DNA from: CAZOVK01 sp964583165
Lineage (GTDB): Bacteria; Bacillota; Clostridia; Lachnospirales; WRAX01
NCBI GenBank assembly: GCA_964583165.1
Contig: CAZOVK010000003.1
Location: 1 to 64,000, forward strand
Direction: 5' to 3'
Length of the DNA stretch: 64,000 nt
The stretch's first letter is position 1. Each line of letters opens with the position of its first letter. Below the pieces are notes generated by a model. The model made no database searches and was not told the origin of the DNA. It worked only from the letters and a program-made list of their open reading frames with translations. Made by a program: the position numbers and the translations under genes. This document shows positions 39,907 to 49,218 of this stretch, piece by piece.

Positions 39907-40962
39907 TTGGAATCTATAATTGAACTCGTGGGTCTTACAAAGAGTTATAGCGACACGACGGTTTTAAACAACATAAACCTGACGTTCAAGCGCAATTCGT
40001 TCGTGACGTTGTTGGGGCCGTCAGGCTGTGGTAAGACGACAACCCTAAGGCTCATTGGTGGCTTTGAGGAACCCACGAGCGGCGATATACTCTTTGAGGG
40101 TCAAAGCATTCTCAAACTCCCGCCCTATAAACGCAAGGTTAACACCGTTTTCCAGAAATACGCGTTGTTCCCGCATATGAATGTTGAGGAAAATATCGCG
40201 TTCGGTTTGAAGATACAGAAGAAATCTGCTTCCTATATTAAAGCGAAGGTTGCGGAGATGCTCAAACTCGTGAACCTGTCGGGTTATGAGAAACGCGCCG
40301 TGACCAGCCTTTCGGGCGGTCAGCAACAGCGTATAGCCATAGTCCGCGCGCTTGTGAACGAACCGCAAGTGCTTCTGTTTGACGAGCCATTGGGCGCGCT
40401 GGACTTGCAACTACGCAAAGAAATGCAGATAGAGCTAAAGAACATGCAGATGTCATTGGGCATTACGTTTGTATACGTAACTCACGACCAAGAAGAAGCC
40501 CTTACCATGTCTGACACGATTGTCGTTATGAATAACGGCATAATCCAACAGATTGGCCGCCCCGAGGACATCTATAACGAGCCCGAGAACGGTTTTGTCG
40601 CTCAGTTTATCGGCGAAAGCAATATCTTGCCGGGTATAATGCGCGGTGATTACCGCGTGGAGTTTATGGGCGTTGAGTTCCCCTGTGTTGATAAAGGTTT
40701 CGCGCCAAACGCCGAAGTAGGTATCGTCATACGCCCCGAAGACGTTGTAATTACAACGCCTGAATTGGGCAAACTAAAGGGCATTGTCAGAAACGTGACA
40801 TTTAAGGGTGTTCACTATGAAATGCTCATTGACGCGGCGAACGGAGCGGCCGACACGGGCTTTGTCTGGAAGGTTCAGTCTACGGTCATGTCGCCCAAGG
40901 GCGCGTATGTCGGCATAGATGTTGACGCGAACATGATTCATGTAATGAAGACGAGGGGTTAG
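39907..40962 (+). CDS. potA: Spermidine/putrescine ABC transporter, ATPase
   Basis: 351-residue ATPase that powers polyamine import. Walker A GPSGCGKTT (about 39-47), signature LSGGQQQR (about 138-145), Walker B LLFDEPLGALD (about 158-168), H-loop THDQEEA, and a C-terminal TOBE domain (VIRPEDVVI). TTG 39907 is preceded by GGGGGG. It is followed by potB, potC and potD in the classical order. Confidence 0.95.
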   Translation: MESIIELVGLTKSYSDTTVLNNINLTFKRNSFVTLLGPSGCGKTTTLRLIGGFEEPTSGDILFEGQSILKLPPYKRKVNTVFQKYALFPHMNVEENIAFGLKIQKKSASYIKAKVAEMLKLVNLSGYEKRAVTSLSGGQQQRIAIVRALVNEPQVLLFDEPLGALDLQLRKEMQIELKNMQMSLGITFVYVTHDQEEALTMSDTIVVMNNGIIQQIGRPEDIYNEPENGFVAQFIGESNILPGIMRGDYRVEFMGVEFPCVDKGFAPNAEVGIVIRPEDVVITTPELGKLKGIVRNVTFKGVHYEMLIDAANGAADTGFVWKVQSTVMSPKGAYVGIDVDANMIHVMKTRG

Positions 40963-40995
40963 CCCTAGCTTAATTTCTTTGGGGAGTTGATTTCT

Positions 40996-41820
40996 GTGTC
41001 GAGCCGCTCTGTTGCTTACCCCTATCTGTTCTGGATGGTCATCTTTATAGTTGTACCGCTTCTTTTGATACTCTACTACGCCTTCACCGTGCCCGTTGAT
41101 GGCGGTGTGGCGTTATCACTGGATAATTTCGCGAAACTAGCGAGTAAAAACTACATAACCGTCATCTTTAAGTCATTGGGGATTGCCGCGCTTACGAGCC
41201 TATTCTGTTTATTGTTGGGCTATCCGGTGTCTTATTTTTTGTCTAAAAGTAAGTTGAAGAACAAGGGGTTTATCGTTTTCCTGTTCATTATCCCGATGTG
41301 GATGAACAGCCTTATCAGAACCTATGCTTGGGTCAGTATTTTAGAGAAGAACGGGCTACTGAATGCGATTTTAGGGTTTCTGCACCTACCCGAAGTCAAT
41401 ATCCTCTATACCGATTCAGCGGTTATCTTGGGTATGGTCTATAACTTCTTGCCGTTTATGATTCTTCCTATTTATAATGTGTTGACGAATATGGACGCGC
41501 ATTTGATAGAAGCCGCGCAAGATTTAGGCGCCAATGGCGTGACTGTGTTTAGACGCGTGATTTTCCCGCTGTCTTTACCGGGCGTGTTCTCAGGCATAAC
41601 TATGACATTCATGCCTAGTGTGACGGCGTTTCTGATTTCTAACCTGTTGGGCGGCGGTCAGAATGTGTTGATTGGTAACTTAATCGAGCGGCAATTTCTC
41701 AACTACGGCGATTGGCACTTAGGGAGCGCGATTTCTGCCCTGTTGATGGTAGTAATTCTAATGAGCATGGCGGCCGTGAATGTGATGGAACGCAGAAACG
41801 CGGGAGGTACGCAGAAATGA
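40996..41820 (+). CDS. potB: Spermidine/putrescine ABC transporter, permease B
   Basis: 274-residue inner-membrane permease with six predicted membrane segments. The cytoplasmic EAA loop reads LIEAAQDLGANGVTVFRRVIFP (about 171-191), the contact with PotA. GTG 40996 is chosen because GGGGAG ends nine bases upstream; the in-frame TTG at 40987 abuts that site and is unlikely. Its stop overlaps the potC start by four bases (ATGA). Confidence 0.94.
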   Translation: MSSRSVAYPYLFWMVIFIVVPLLLILYYAFTVPVDGGVALSLDNFAKLASKNYITVIFKSLGIAALTSLFCLLLGYPVSYFLSKSKLKNKGFIVFLFIIPMWMNSLIRTYAWVSILEKNGLLNAILGFLHLPEVNILYTDSAVILGMVYNFLPFMILPIYNVLTNMDAHLIEAAQDLGANGVTVFRRVIFPLSLPGVFSGITMTFMPSVTAFLISNLLGGGQNVLIGNLIERQFLNYGDWHLGSAISALLMVVILMSMAAVNVMERRNAGGTQK

Positions 41821-42632
41821 CAAAGACATTAAGACGGCTATATCTGGCGATAATATTCATTTTTCTGTATGCGCCAATCGGCGTTCTCGTGTTCTTCTCA
41901 TTTAACGCGAGTACGTCACGCGCCGCGATAACGGGTTTTACGTTTGACTGGTATGTGAAGCTGTTTCAGGATTCACAGATTATGGAAGCTGTGTATTATA
42001 CAGTCATAATCGCGATTATCTCGTCTGTAGCCGCGACGCTTATCGGCACGGCGGCTTCAATCGGCATACACTTCATGACGAAACGCAAGCAAGAAGTTGT
42101 GCTTAATGTCACGAATATACCGATATTAAACCCCGATATAGTCACGGGCGTTTCGCTGATGATTATCTTTATAACGGTCTTTAATGTTACGGGGTTAGGC
42201 CATTTGGGTTTCGCGACTATGCTTATATCACATATAACATTTAATATCCCGTATGTGATATTCTCATGTTTACCGCGCCTTCGCCAGATGGACCCTAATA
42301 TGTTTGAGGCCGCGCTTGACCTTGGCGCGACACCGTGGCTGGCTATCTGGAAGGTGATTATCCCCGAAATCATGCCCGGTATTGTGTCGGGGCTTATGCT
42401 CTGTTTCACGCTCTCGATTGACGACTTCGTTATCAGCTTTTTCACAACGGGTTCGGGCGTCAGCAATATCAGTATACTCATATACTCAATGGCACGGCGT
42501 GGCATCAACCCGAAAATCAACGCGCTCAGTACGCTCATGTTCATTGTTGTTCTGGTGCTTCTATACTTAGTGAATATGAAGGATAGCATGAGCGGCAAGA
42601 AAACCGACAAGGGCATTAGCCTTGAAGCATAA
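41817..42632 (+). CDS. potC: Spermidine/putrescine ABC transporter, permease C
   Basis: 271-residue permease, partner of PotB, with six predicted membrane segments (first: LAIIFIFLYAPIGVLVFF). The EAA loop FEAALDLGATPWLAIWKVIIP is present (about 162-182). ATG 41817 has GGGAGG nine bases upstream and overlaps the potB stop. The open frame extends upstream into potB but that part is an overlap shadow. Confidence 0.94.
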   Translation: MTKTLRRLYLAIIFIFLYAPIGVLVFFSFNASTSRAAITGFTFDWYVKLFQDSQIMEAVYYTVIIAIISSVAATLIGTAASIGIHFMTKRKQEVVLNVTNIPILNPDIVTGVSLMIIFITVFNVTGLGHLGFATMLISHITFNIPYVIFSCLPRLRQMDPNMFEAALDLGATPWLAIWKVIIPEIMPGIVSGLMLCFTLSIDDFVISFFTTGSGVSNISILIYSMARRGINPKINALSTLMFIVVLVLLYLVNMKDSMSGKKTDKGISLEA

Positions 42633-42650
42633 ATAAAAGGAGGTTACAAA

Positions 42651-43694
42651 TTGAAACAAACTAAAAAGATTATGAGCGTTATTCTTGCAGTAATTATTGT
42701 AGCGGCGCTCACATCCTGCACAGGTAAAAAGACTGAAGAAATCTATGTCTACAACTGGGGCGACTATATTGCGGACGGTATTTTGGAGCAATTTACCGAA
42801 GAAACGGGCATCGTCGTTAAATATGAAACATTCCCGTCAAACGAAGAGATGTACAACAAAATCAAGGCGGGCGGCGTGAATTATGACGTAGTGGTTCCGT
42901 CTGATTATATGATTGAGAAGATGCTCAAAGAGGGTATGCTCGCCGAAATAGACATGAAGAATGTTCCGAACTTCGCGCATGTGGACGATTTGTTCAAGAA
43001 CCTAAACTATGACCCTGACAGTAAGTATTCAGTGGCGTATATGTGGGGTACTGTCGGTATTCTCTACAATACGTCAATGGTTGACGAAGAAATCACTAGC
43101 TGGAATGTGCTCTGGGATGAGAAATACTCAAAAGACATCTTCATGTATGACAGCGTACGTGACTCAATCGGGCTATCGTTGAAGCGCTTGGGTTACTCCT
43201 TGAACACCACAAACCCGGACGAAATCGCCGCCGCCAAAGATGAACTCATTAAACAAGTGCCGCTCGTTCAGGCTTATCTAGGCGACAGCATCAAACAGAA
43301 GCTTATCGCAAACGAGGGCGCTTTGGGTGTTGTGTATTCGGGCGACGCTATGTATGCGTTTGAATATAACGAAGATTTGGCTTATGTTGTGCCCGAAGAG
43401 GGTAGTAACTACTGGTATGATGGCATGGTCATTCTCAAAAACGCCAAAAACAAGAGTGGCGCGGAGAAATTCATCGACTTCATGTGCCGCCCGGAAATAG
43501 CCGCCAAAAACTCGGAGTATATCGGTTATTCGACAGCCAACAAAGACGCGTTACCGCTCATGGACCCCGAAATCGTGAATAACCCCGTTTATTGGCCGCC
43601 TCAAGAAGTCTTGAATAACTGCCAACTCTACCTCGACTTGGGCGATTTTGTGACACAATACTATGAAGCGTGGACGGAAGTCTTACTGCATTAG
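42651..43694 (+). CDS. potD: Spermidine/putrescine-binding lipoprotein
   Basis: 347-residue substrate-binding protein of the polyamine importer. The signal peptide ends at the lipobox LTSC (Cys near 23), so it is lipid-anchored outside the membrane. The mature protein starts with the typical IYVYNWGDYIADGILEQF, and has the YDVVVPSDYM and MWGTVGILYN segments that line the polyamine pocket. TTG 42651 has AAGGAGG seven bases upstream. It closes the operon and is followed by a strong terminator. Confidence 0.95.
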   Translation: MKQTKKIMSVILAVIIVAALTSCTGKKTEEIYVYNWGDYIADGILEQFTEETGIVVKYETFPSNEEMYNKIKAGGVNYDVVVPSDYMIEKMLKEGMLAEIDMKNVPNFAHVDDLFKNLNYDPDSKYSVAYMWGTVGILYNTSMVDEEITSWNVLWDEKYSKDIFMYDSVRDSIGLSLKRLGYSLNTTNPDEIAAAKDELIKQVPLVQAYLGDSIKQKLIANEGALGVVYSGDAMYAFEYNEDLAYVVPEEGSNYWYDGMVILKNAKNKSGAEKFIDFMCRPEIAAKNSEYIGYSTANKDALPLMDPEIVNNPVYWPPQEVLNNCQLYLDLGDFVTQYYEAWTEVLLH

Positions 43695-43701
43695 AAAAAT
43701 C

Positions 43702-43727
43702 GGAAACCCGAAAGGGTTTCCTTTTTT
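43702..43727 (+). terminator. Terminator of the potABCD operon
   Basis: GGAAACCC (43702-43709), GAAA loop, GGGTTTCC (43714-43721), then six Ts. A textbook rho-independent terminator. Confidence 0.95.
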
Positions 43728-43795
43728 AATACAGACTTTGGGTCAAACTTTTCGTATATATAAGCCAAATAAACGATAGAGGGAGTTAATGAGAA

Positions 43796-45145
43796 ATGCA
43801 TCGCTATTCACGATTTATTGCATCAGTCCTTACAGCATGTTTATTACTTATAGGTTGTACATCAGAAAATAGTTTGCCCACACCCACACCTACGCCGACA
43901 AGAACGCCAAAGCCGTCGTTGCCTGTGTTTGATACGGGGCATAAGTACCTAGACTACAGTAACCATGACTTCCCGCGTGAAGAGGAATACATAACGCTAC
44001 TCAATGATTTGGAGCTTGTAAGCGCGGGTAAGCCCGTAATAGCACGGATAGAGAAGAAGCAGAATTATTGGTTTGAAAATGGGCCAAGTCTTGAAATGAC
44101 TGAGCGCGGCATTGAACTTAGGGGCTTTGACATATCCGAAATTGATTTGTCTGTGATAGACGATTATAATAAACTGCGTTTTGACACGAGAACAGTTTGG
44201 CCCGAAGTATTGCCACAAGGCTTTGACCCAGAAAGGGCGATTGAGTTAGGCAAGACCCCCGCTCTTGGCATACGCGATATACACGCTCAAGGCATAACGG
44301 GCAAGGACGTAAATATTGCCATAATAGACCAAAATCTAATAGCTGACCATATAGAGTATAAGGACAAGCTCATGTGGTATGAGTGCATTCATCTATCCGG
44401 TGATGAAGGTCATTTTCACGGTAGCGCGGTGTCGGCCTTTGCCGCAGGAAAAAACTTAGGCACAGCACCTGGGGCGCAGATATACTTTATTGGGGCAATG
44501 GGCGCACATTTTCTGGAAGCGGGTGGTTATGAGGAAGACTACACGGTATGGGCTGACAGTGTTAGGAGAGTAATAGAGATTAACGCTGAATTGCCGAATG
44601 ACGATAAAATCCGTGTTATCAGTATGTCGAAGGGCTTTGATGAGAGCATTAAAGGGTACGACGACATTATGGCGGCAATACGTGACGCACAAAAGGAGGG
44701 TATTTTCGTTATATCTACTTCAATCTACAAGAACTACCCGAATCTTGAGTTAAACGGAATGGGGAGGGACTTGATGAGTGACCCCGAGGATATAAACGTC
44801 TATCGTCCGGCTGCATGGGTAACTCAACGATTCTATTCACCGCAACAAAACTCTTACTTCGATAACATTATTTGGCTACCAATGGGTGGGCGTTCTTACG
44901 CGGCGGCTACGGGTACTGATGTTTATGAGATTGAGGGTGAGGGCGGTATGAGTTGGTCAATGCCGTGGCTGGCTGGGCTTTACGCGCTCTGCTGTGAGGT
45001 CAAGCCCGAGATTACGCCTGACGAGTTTATAAGCCTTGTTCAGAAGACAGCCGTCAGCAATGAGTTTGAATTTGAGGGTCAGACATATGGCTTGAAGAAG
45101 ATAATCAACCCCAAAGGTATAATTGAGGCACTGAAACAACAATAG
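43796..45145 (+). CDS. Subtilisin-like (S8) lipoprotein
   Basis: 449-residue exported protein with a lipobox (LLIGC, Cys21), a Pro/Thr spacer (26-42) and a subtilase-like domain from about residue 155. A plausible catalytic triad is Asp178 (IAIIDQN), His208 (HFHGSAVSAFAAG) and Ser386 (GGMSWSMPWLAG), matching the family blocks but with Met in place of the Thr of GTSMA. Several regions between the blocks differ from typical subtilisins, so the activity is not certain. It may be a surface protease or a sensor. GGGAG precedes the ATG. It is followed within 12 bases by the first nucleotidyltransferase gene, probably in one operon. Confidence 0.87.
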   Translation: MHRYSRFIASVLTACLLLIGCTSENSLPTPTPTPTRTPKPSLPVFDTGHKYLDYSNHDFPREEEYITLLNDLELVSAGKPVIARIEKKQNYWFENGPSLEMTERGIELRGFDISEIDLSVIDDYNKLRFDTRTVWPEVLPQGFDPERAIELGKTPALGIRDIHAQGITGKDVNIAIIDQNLIADHIEYKDKLMWYECIHLSGDEGHFHGSAVSAFAAGKNLGTAPGAQIYFIGAMGAHFLEAGGYEEDYTVWADSVRRVIEINAELPNDDKIRVISMSKGFDESIKGYDDIMAAIRDAQKEGIFVISTSIYKNYPNLELNGMGRDLMSDPEDINVYRPAAWVTQRFYSPQQNSYFDNIIWLPMGGRSYAAATGTDVYEIEGEGGMSWSMPWLAGLYALCCEVKPEITPDEFISLVQKTAVSNEFEFEGQTYGLKKIINPKGIIEALKQQ

Positions 45146-45156
45146 GAGATGTGGTC

Positions 45157-45942
45157 ATGGACGACAGAACAATCAAACAGGCGATAATGCAGCAACTTAA
45201 CGACACAGAAAACGCCCACAACGTCCGCATACCGTTGGCGATTGAATCGGGGAGCCGCGCATGGGGCTTTGCGGGCACCGACTCTGATTATGACTGTCGC
45301 TTTGTTTATGTGAACGAGCCTGATTGGTATATGAGCATTCTCGAACGCCGTGATGTGATTGAATATGATACTGACGGGGTTTTTGACGTGAACGGCTGGG
45401 ATTTGAAGAAATTCATACGTAATATTGTGAAATCTAACGCTGTTATGTTTGAGTGGCTTTCGAGTAACGAGGTGTATATTAGAAACGAAGCGGTTGTCGC
45501 CGAGCTTATGTCTGTGGCGACGGCGTTTTTCAACCCGATAGCCTGCTCACACCACTATTTGAGTATGGCGAAAAAGAAATACGCGGAGATTTGTGAAGAC
45601 GGCGACGCGAAACTCAAAAAGTATTTCTATGTTTTGCGCCCGCTTGCGAATTTGGGTTATATAGCTAAATATAACGCCATGCCGTTTATGGAATATCCGC
45701 GTACACTCGAGGCAATTGACGTGCCCGAAGATATTCGCGGCGCGATTACCGATTTACTGGCTTTGAAGCTTGTTTCGGATGAAAGTTTGACGATAGAACC
45801 GCATGAAACTTTCCTAGCGTATTTCCGCGGTGAAATCGAAAAACATGAGACGAACGCAGTGACTTTGAGTTTTGACAAACGCCGTGACTACGGTTTGGCT
45901 GATGAGGTATTTCGGCGCGTAATAAGGCTGGTGTGGGCATGA
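45157..45942 (+). CDS. RlaP/YcgL-like nucleotidyltransferase (first of tandem pair)
   Basis: 261-residue protein of the polymerase-beta-like nucleotidyltransferase superfamily (COG3541-type). The signature GSRAWGFAGTDSDYDCRFVYV (about 33-53) supplies Gly-Ser and two metal-binding Asp. The rest is mostly helical. Members are linked with RNA repair in phages and some bacteria, but the substrate is not known. ATG 45157 has AGGAG eight bases upstream; an in-frame GTG at 45151 is too close to it. Its stop overlaps the second nucleotidyltransferase by four bases (ATGA). Confidence 0.85.
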   Translation: MDDRTIKQAIMQQLNDTENAHNVRIPLAIESGSRAWGFAGTDSDYDCRFVYVNEPDWYMSILERRDVIEYDTDGVFDVNGWDLKKFIRNIVKSNAVMFEWLSSNEVYIRNEAVVAELMSVATAFFNPIACSHHYLSMAKKKYAEICEDGDAKLKKYFYVLRPLANLGYIAKYNAMPFMEYPRTLEAIDVPEDIRGAITDLLALKLVSDESLTIEPHETFLAYFRGEIEKHETNAVTLSFDKRRDYGLADEVFRRVIRLVWA

Positions 45943-46913
45943 GCATTAACGCAAAGGCGTTGATTCAAGGTGCCGAGTATGATTTTTTGCGCGAAAACCC
46001 CGATTTGGAGCACATTTGTTACTTGACGCTCTCCGGCTCTCATGCTTATGGTACGGACAATGAAAACAGTGATGTTGATTTGCGTGGGGTCTTGATAGAG
46101 CGTGACTCATATTTGTACGGCTTGAGTGGTTTTGAACAGTTTGAGCATCTGCCGACCGACACGGTGATTTTTGGGTTGAGAAAATTCGCGCAACTATGCG
46201 CGGCGGGGAACCCAAACACGCTGGAGTTACTCGGCACGGACGAAAGCGATATTGTAGTTATGACAAAAGCAGGTCAGTTATTGCGTGAGAACGCGGGTTT
46301 ATTCTTTTCAAAGCGCGTTATAACCAGTTTCGGTGAATACGCGAACGCCCAGTTTAGGCGGCTCAAAAACGCTCTGGTACGGGATTCGGAGAGTGAGGTT
46401 TTACAGAACAAGCACTTAGTCGAAACCCTCAACGGGCTTATGCGCCACTTTGAGGATATTTACGCGGACTTCGGCGGGGGAAGCATAAGGGTTTATGAGG
46501 GTGAGCGGGAATTGGTGTTTGATGTGAACCTAACAGCCTATCCGCTCAAAGACTTCGTGGGGGTTTATTCGGAGATGGCGAGTATTGTCAAAACCTACAA
46601 CAAGCTGAACCACAGAAACCGCAAGAAGGACGAGCCACACCTATACAAACACGCAATGCACTTAATTAGACTGCTTCTGACGGGTATGGACATCTTGAAA
46701 GGGGAGGGGATTCAGACTAAACGCCGCGCGGAATTGGGGTTACTTATGGACATACGGAACGGGCGTTATACATTTGACGAGGTGTTCGCCATGACGGACG
46801 AATACCGTGCGAGGTTTGATGAGATTGCGAAGCTTACAGCTTTGCCCGACAAGCCTGACTTAGAGGCGATTGATAAGTTGCTGGTCAGTATGCACAAAAT
46901 GTCAAGACAGTAA
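45939..46913 (+). CDS. RlaP/YcgL-like nucleotidyltransferase (second of tandem pair)
   Basis: 324-residue paralogue of the gene before it. The catalytic signature reads LSGSHAYGTDNENSDVDLRGV (about 32-52), with Gly-Ser and Asp-x-Asp intact. A long helical C-terminal part (about 110-320) is larger than in the first copy, including NKHLVETLNGLMRHFEDIY and YNKLNHRNRKKDE. ATG 45939 overlaps the stop of the first copy; an in-frame GTG at 45933 is an alternative. Coupled translation of two diverged copies suggests a heteromer. No RNA ligase or phage gene is nearby. Confidence 0.85.
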   Translation: MSINAKALIQGAEYDFLRENPDLEHICYLTLSGSHAYGTDNENSDVDLRGVLIERDSYLYGLSGFEQFEHLPTDTVIFGLRKFAQLCAAGNPNTLELLGTDESDIVVMTKAGQLLRENAGLFFSKRVITSFGEYANAQFRRLKNALVRDSESEVLQNKHLVETLNGLMRHFEDIYADFGGGSIRVYEGERELVFDVNLTAYPLKDFVGVYSEMASIVKTYNKLNHRNRKKDEPHLYKHAMHLIRLLLTGMDILKGEGIQTKRRAELGLLMDIRNGRYTFDEVFAMTDEYRARFDEIAKLTALPDKPDLEAIDKLLVSMHKMSRQ

Positions 46914-46921
46914 ATTTGTGG

Positions 46922-46950
46922 TTTTCAAAGAACGCCGCATATGTTATACT
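46922..46950 (+). promoter_or_regulatory. Extended -10 promoter of the AI-2E/CPBP operon
   Basis: TATACT (46945-46950) with the extended -10 TG at 46942-46943 and a weak TTTTCA -35 (46922-46927, 17-bp spacing). The -10 lies inside an inverted repeat, AACGCCG (46931-46937) and CGGCGTT (46961-46967). Confidence 0.55.
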
Positions 46951-46994
46951 TTTAACAATACGGCGTTTTATTTGCCGTTTTTAGGGGGATTTTT

Positions 46995-48248
46995 GTGGGT
47001 AGGATGCCGTTTGAGCCAAAGTACTTGCGAATTGCGGTTTACACGCTTGGCGTAATCGTTATCGCGCTGATTTTTAGTAAGGCAATGGACAGCCTTGACG
47101 TGATTTGGGCGGCGGCTGTGGGCATTAAGAATGTGCTCATGACAGCGCTCGCGCCGTTTTTGTACGGTTTCTTTATTGCGTATTTCTTGAATGCGCCACT
47201 GTCGGCCATTGAGCGATTTATGTACTGGGTAACGGGGATTTTCACAACGAAGAGGCCGAATGCTAAAGTCTATCGGACGCTTTCGGTCATCACGACTTAT
47301 GTGCTGTTCATCATGTGTGTCGTCTGGCTCGTGCGCTATCTCGTGCCCGAATTGACGGCAAGCGTAATGAAACTGGTAGAAACGACAGAGAGTTATATAG
47401 ATTATCTGAATAAACAGCAATACACACTGCCGAACAGTAGCGCAATAAACGAGTATATCAACTATTTTAACGGTCTGTTTAACACGAACTACACGCTGAA
47501 CGGGTTATTGAACATGACAATTGCGCCCGTTATATCGGTTGTGTCACAGCTACCGACAGTGCTTCAAAATATAGTGCTCGGCACGGTTAACGCCGCGACG
47601 GCGTTACTCAATACGGTTTTGGGTTTCTTGATTTCATTCTATATGGTAATGGAAAAGGAGAATTTTTCAAACACGCTGTCGCGCTGGATAAAGGGGCTTT
47701 TCCGCCGCGCCACAGCCGCCAAGATACTCGATATAGCGCGAACCAGTCACAAAACGATACAGAATTTCATCATAGGCAAAGCGCTGGATTCGCTTATTAT
47801 CGGCATTATCTATTTCGTGGTTTGTGTGATTATGGGCGCGCCGTTACCTGTGCTTCTGTCACTCATTATCGGTATTACAAACATGATACCATACTTCGGG
47901 CCGTTTATAGGCGCTGTGCCAGTTATACTGATTGTGTTGATTTTGAACCCCTCACTTGCGCTTTGGACGGCTATCGCCATTTTCTTGATTCAACAGTTTG
48001 ACGGCTATATCTTAGGCCCCCGTATCCTCGGTAGCTCAACAGGGTTAAATGCGCTCGGCGTAATCTTTTCAATCCTCGTGGGCGGGGCGTTGTTCGGTGT
48101 GGCGGGTATGTTCTTCGGTGTGCCGATTTTCGCGGTACTCCTAAACATGCTCAAAACCATTATGGACAAACGCTACTATGAGCGTTATGCTATAGAGGAC
48201 GCTCGGGTTGTCAACACTGAAGAAGCAGAAACGGGGGACGGTTCATGA
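46995..48248 (+). CDS. AI-2E family transporter (PerM-like permease)
   Basis: 417-residue membrane protein with about eight predicted membrane segments and a soluble loop (about 100-200). The C-terminal half has the family signature NMIPYFGPFIGAVPVILI (about 296-313) and QQFDGYILGPRILGSSTGL. Family members have been proposed to export autoinducer-2 or act as Na+/H+ exchangers; the role here is open. GTG 46995 follows GGGGG. Its TGA overlaps the ATG of the CPBP gene by four bases. Confidence 0.92.
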   Translation: MGRMPFEPKYLRIAVYTLGVIVIALIFSKAMDSLDVIWAAAVGIKNVLMTALAPFLYGFFIAYFLNAPLSAIERFMYWVTGIFTTKRPNAKVYRTLSVITTYVLFIMCVVWLVRYLVPELTASVMKLVETTESYIDYLNKQQYTLPNSSAINEYINYFNGLFNTNYTLNGLLNMTIAPVISVVSQLPTVLQNIVLGTVNAATALLNTVLGFLISFYMVMEKENFSNTLSRWIKGLFRRATAAKILDIARTSHKTIQNFIIGKALDSLIIGIIYFVVCVIMGAPLPVLLSLIIGITNMIPYFGPFIGAVPVILIVLILNPSLALWTAIAIFLIQQFDGYILGPRILGSSTGLNALGVIFSILVGGALFGVAGMFFGVPIFAVLLNMLKTIMDKRYYERYAIEDARVVNTEEAETGDGS

Positions 48249-49177
48249 ACGCGCGAAAAGCCAATCTTTTCATGCTCATGATAATGGTATACCAGATTCT
48301 GTTGAGCTCGCTTCTGGGTGTTATCTATATGCAAACAGGCTTCATGTTCACGGGCTTGCCGCTCGTGTGGTTCAGCCAGTTTGTGGGCGTGGGCTTGCCG
48401 CTCTTCGTTTTTTGTAAATGGCAACGGCTGAAACTAACCGATATTTGCAGAACCTCTGAATTGGGTATTAAGAACGCGCTGTTTTGTGTCGCGTTTGTGT
48501 TGCTGTTGATGCCGTTTATGTTCGCGGCGAGTGCGTTAAGCTCTTTCTTTTTCTTCAACCGTATGTCGGGCGTTGTGTCAAGCGGTGTGAGCACGAGCGC
48601 GATTCTGTCGCTGTTCTCGTTCGCGCTTATCCCTGCCGTGCTGGAGGAGCTTATGTTTCGTGGGCTGATTCAGACGGGCTACAAAAACGTGCCATTCTTC
48701 ATGGCGGCATGGGTGAACGGTTTGTTTTTCGGGATTTTCCATAAAGACCCCCAGCAACTCATCTATGCATTCGCGCTCGGCGTGTTCTTTTCTTTCATAG
48801 TCTACTGGACAAACAGCATATATTCTGCTATTCTTTCTCATATGCTCTTTAACGGCTTGCAAACGCTTTTGTCAATAGCGACAACTACGGCGGCGACTTC
48901 GGTTGAAACGTCGGGCGCGGAGGCTCAAGTGGGGCGCATAGAGATTTTACAGACGGCGGGCGTATTCTTCGCTATCGGGCTTGCTCTGTCGCCGCTTCTC
49001 ATCTTTCTGATAAGGCGGTTCAAGGCGCATAACCTAGCGCGGATATTGCGCGAAAAACCGCGCGAAGAACTCATAACCGCGCCGCCCGAAGAACCCAAGG
49101 AAAGTCCGTTTGATAGGGTATTTTTTATAGTTATAGGGTTTTATATCGCCCATGTATGTGTATTTTATATTCTTTAG
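48245..49177 (+). CDS. CPBP-family intramembrane metalloprotease
   Basis: 310-residue membrane protein (eight predicted segments) of the CAAX-protease/bacteriocin-processing (CPBP/Abi) family. Catalytic blocks are intact: EELMFRG (about 136-142), FGIFHKD (about 163-169) and HMLFN (about 198-202). Family members cleave membrane proteins or peptides and are sometimes linked with bacteriocin immunity; no bacteriocin gene is nearby. It is translationally coupled to the AI-2E gene upstream (ATGA overlap). Confidence 0.9.
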   Translation: MNARKANLFMLMIMVYQILLSSLLGVIYMQTGFMFTGLPLVWFSQFVGVGLPLFVFCKWQRLKLTDICRTSELGIKNALFCVAFVLLLMPFMFAASALSSFFFFNRMSGVVSSGVSTSAILSLFSFALIPAVLEELMFRGLIQTGYKNVPFFMAAWVNGLFFGIFHKDPQQLIYAFALGVFFSFIVYWTNSIYSAILSHMLFNGLQTLLSIATTTAATSVETSGAEAQVGRIEILQTAGVFFAIGLALSPLLIFLIRRFKAHNLARILREKPREELITAPPEEPKESPFDRVFFIVIGFYIAHVCVFYIL

Positions 49178-49218
49178 GGCATATAACATATTATATTTGT
49201 TTGTGAATGGGGAGTTTG

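Noticed and set aside
41996..42616. 206-codon open frame antisense to potC
   Set aside because: Lies fully within a well-supported permease gene on the other strand and has no recognisable features.
45157..46913. Tandem nucleotidyltransferases as a MNT/HEPN toxin-antitoxin system
   Set aside because: Both genes are full nucleotidyltransferases and neither shows the short HEPN RxxxxH motif pattern of the toxin partner.
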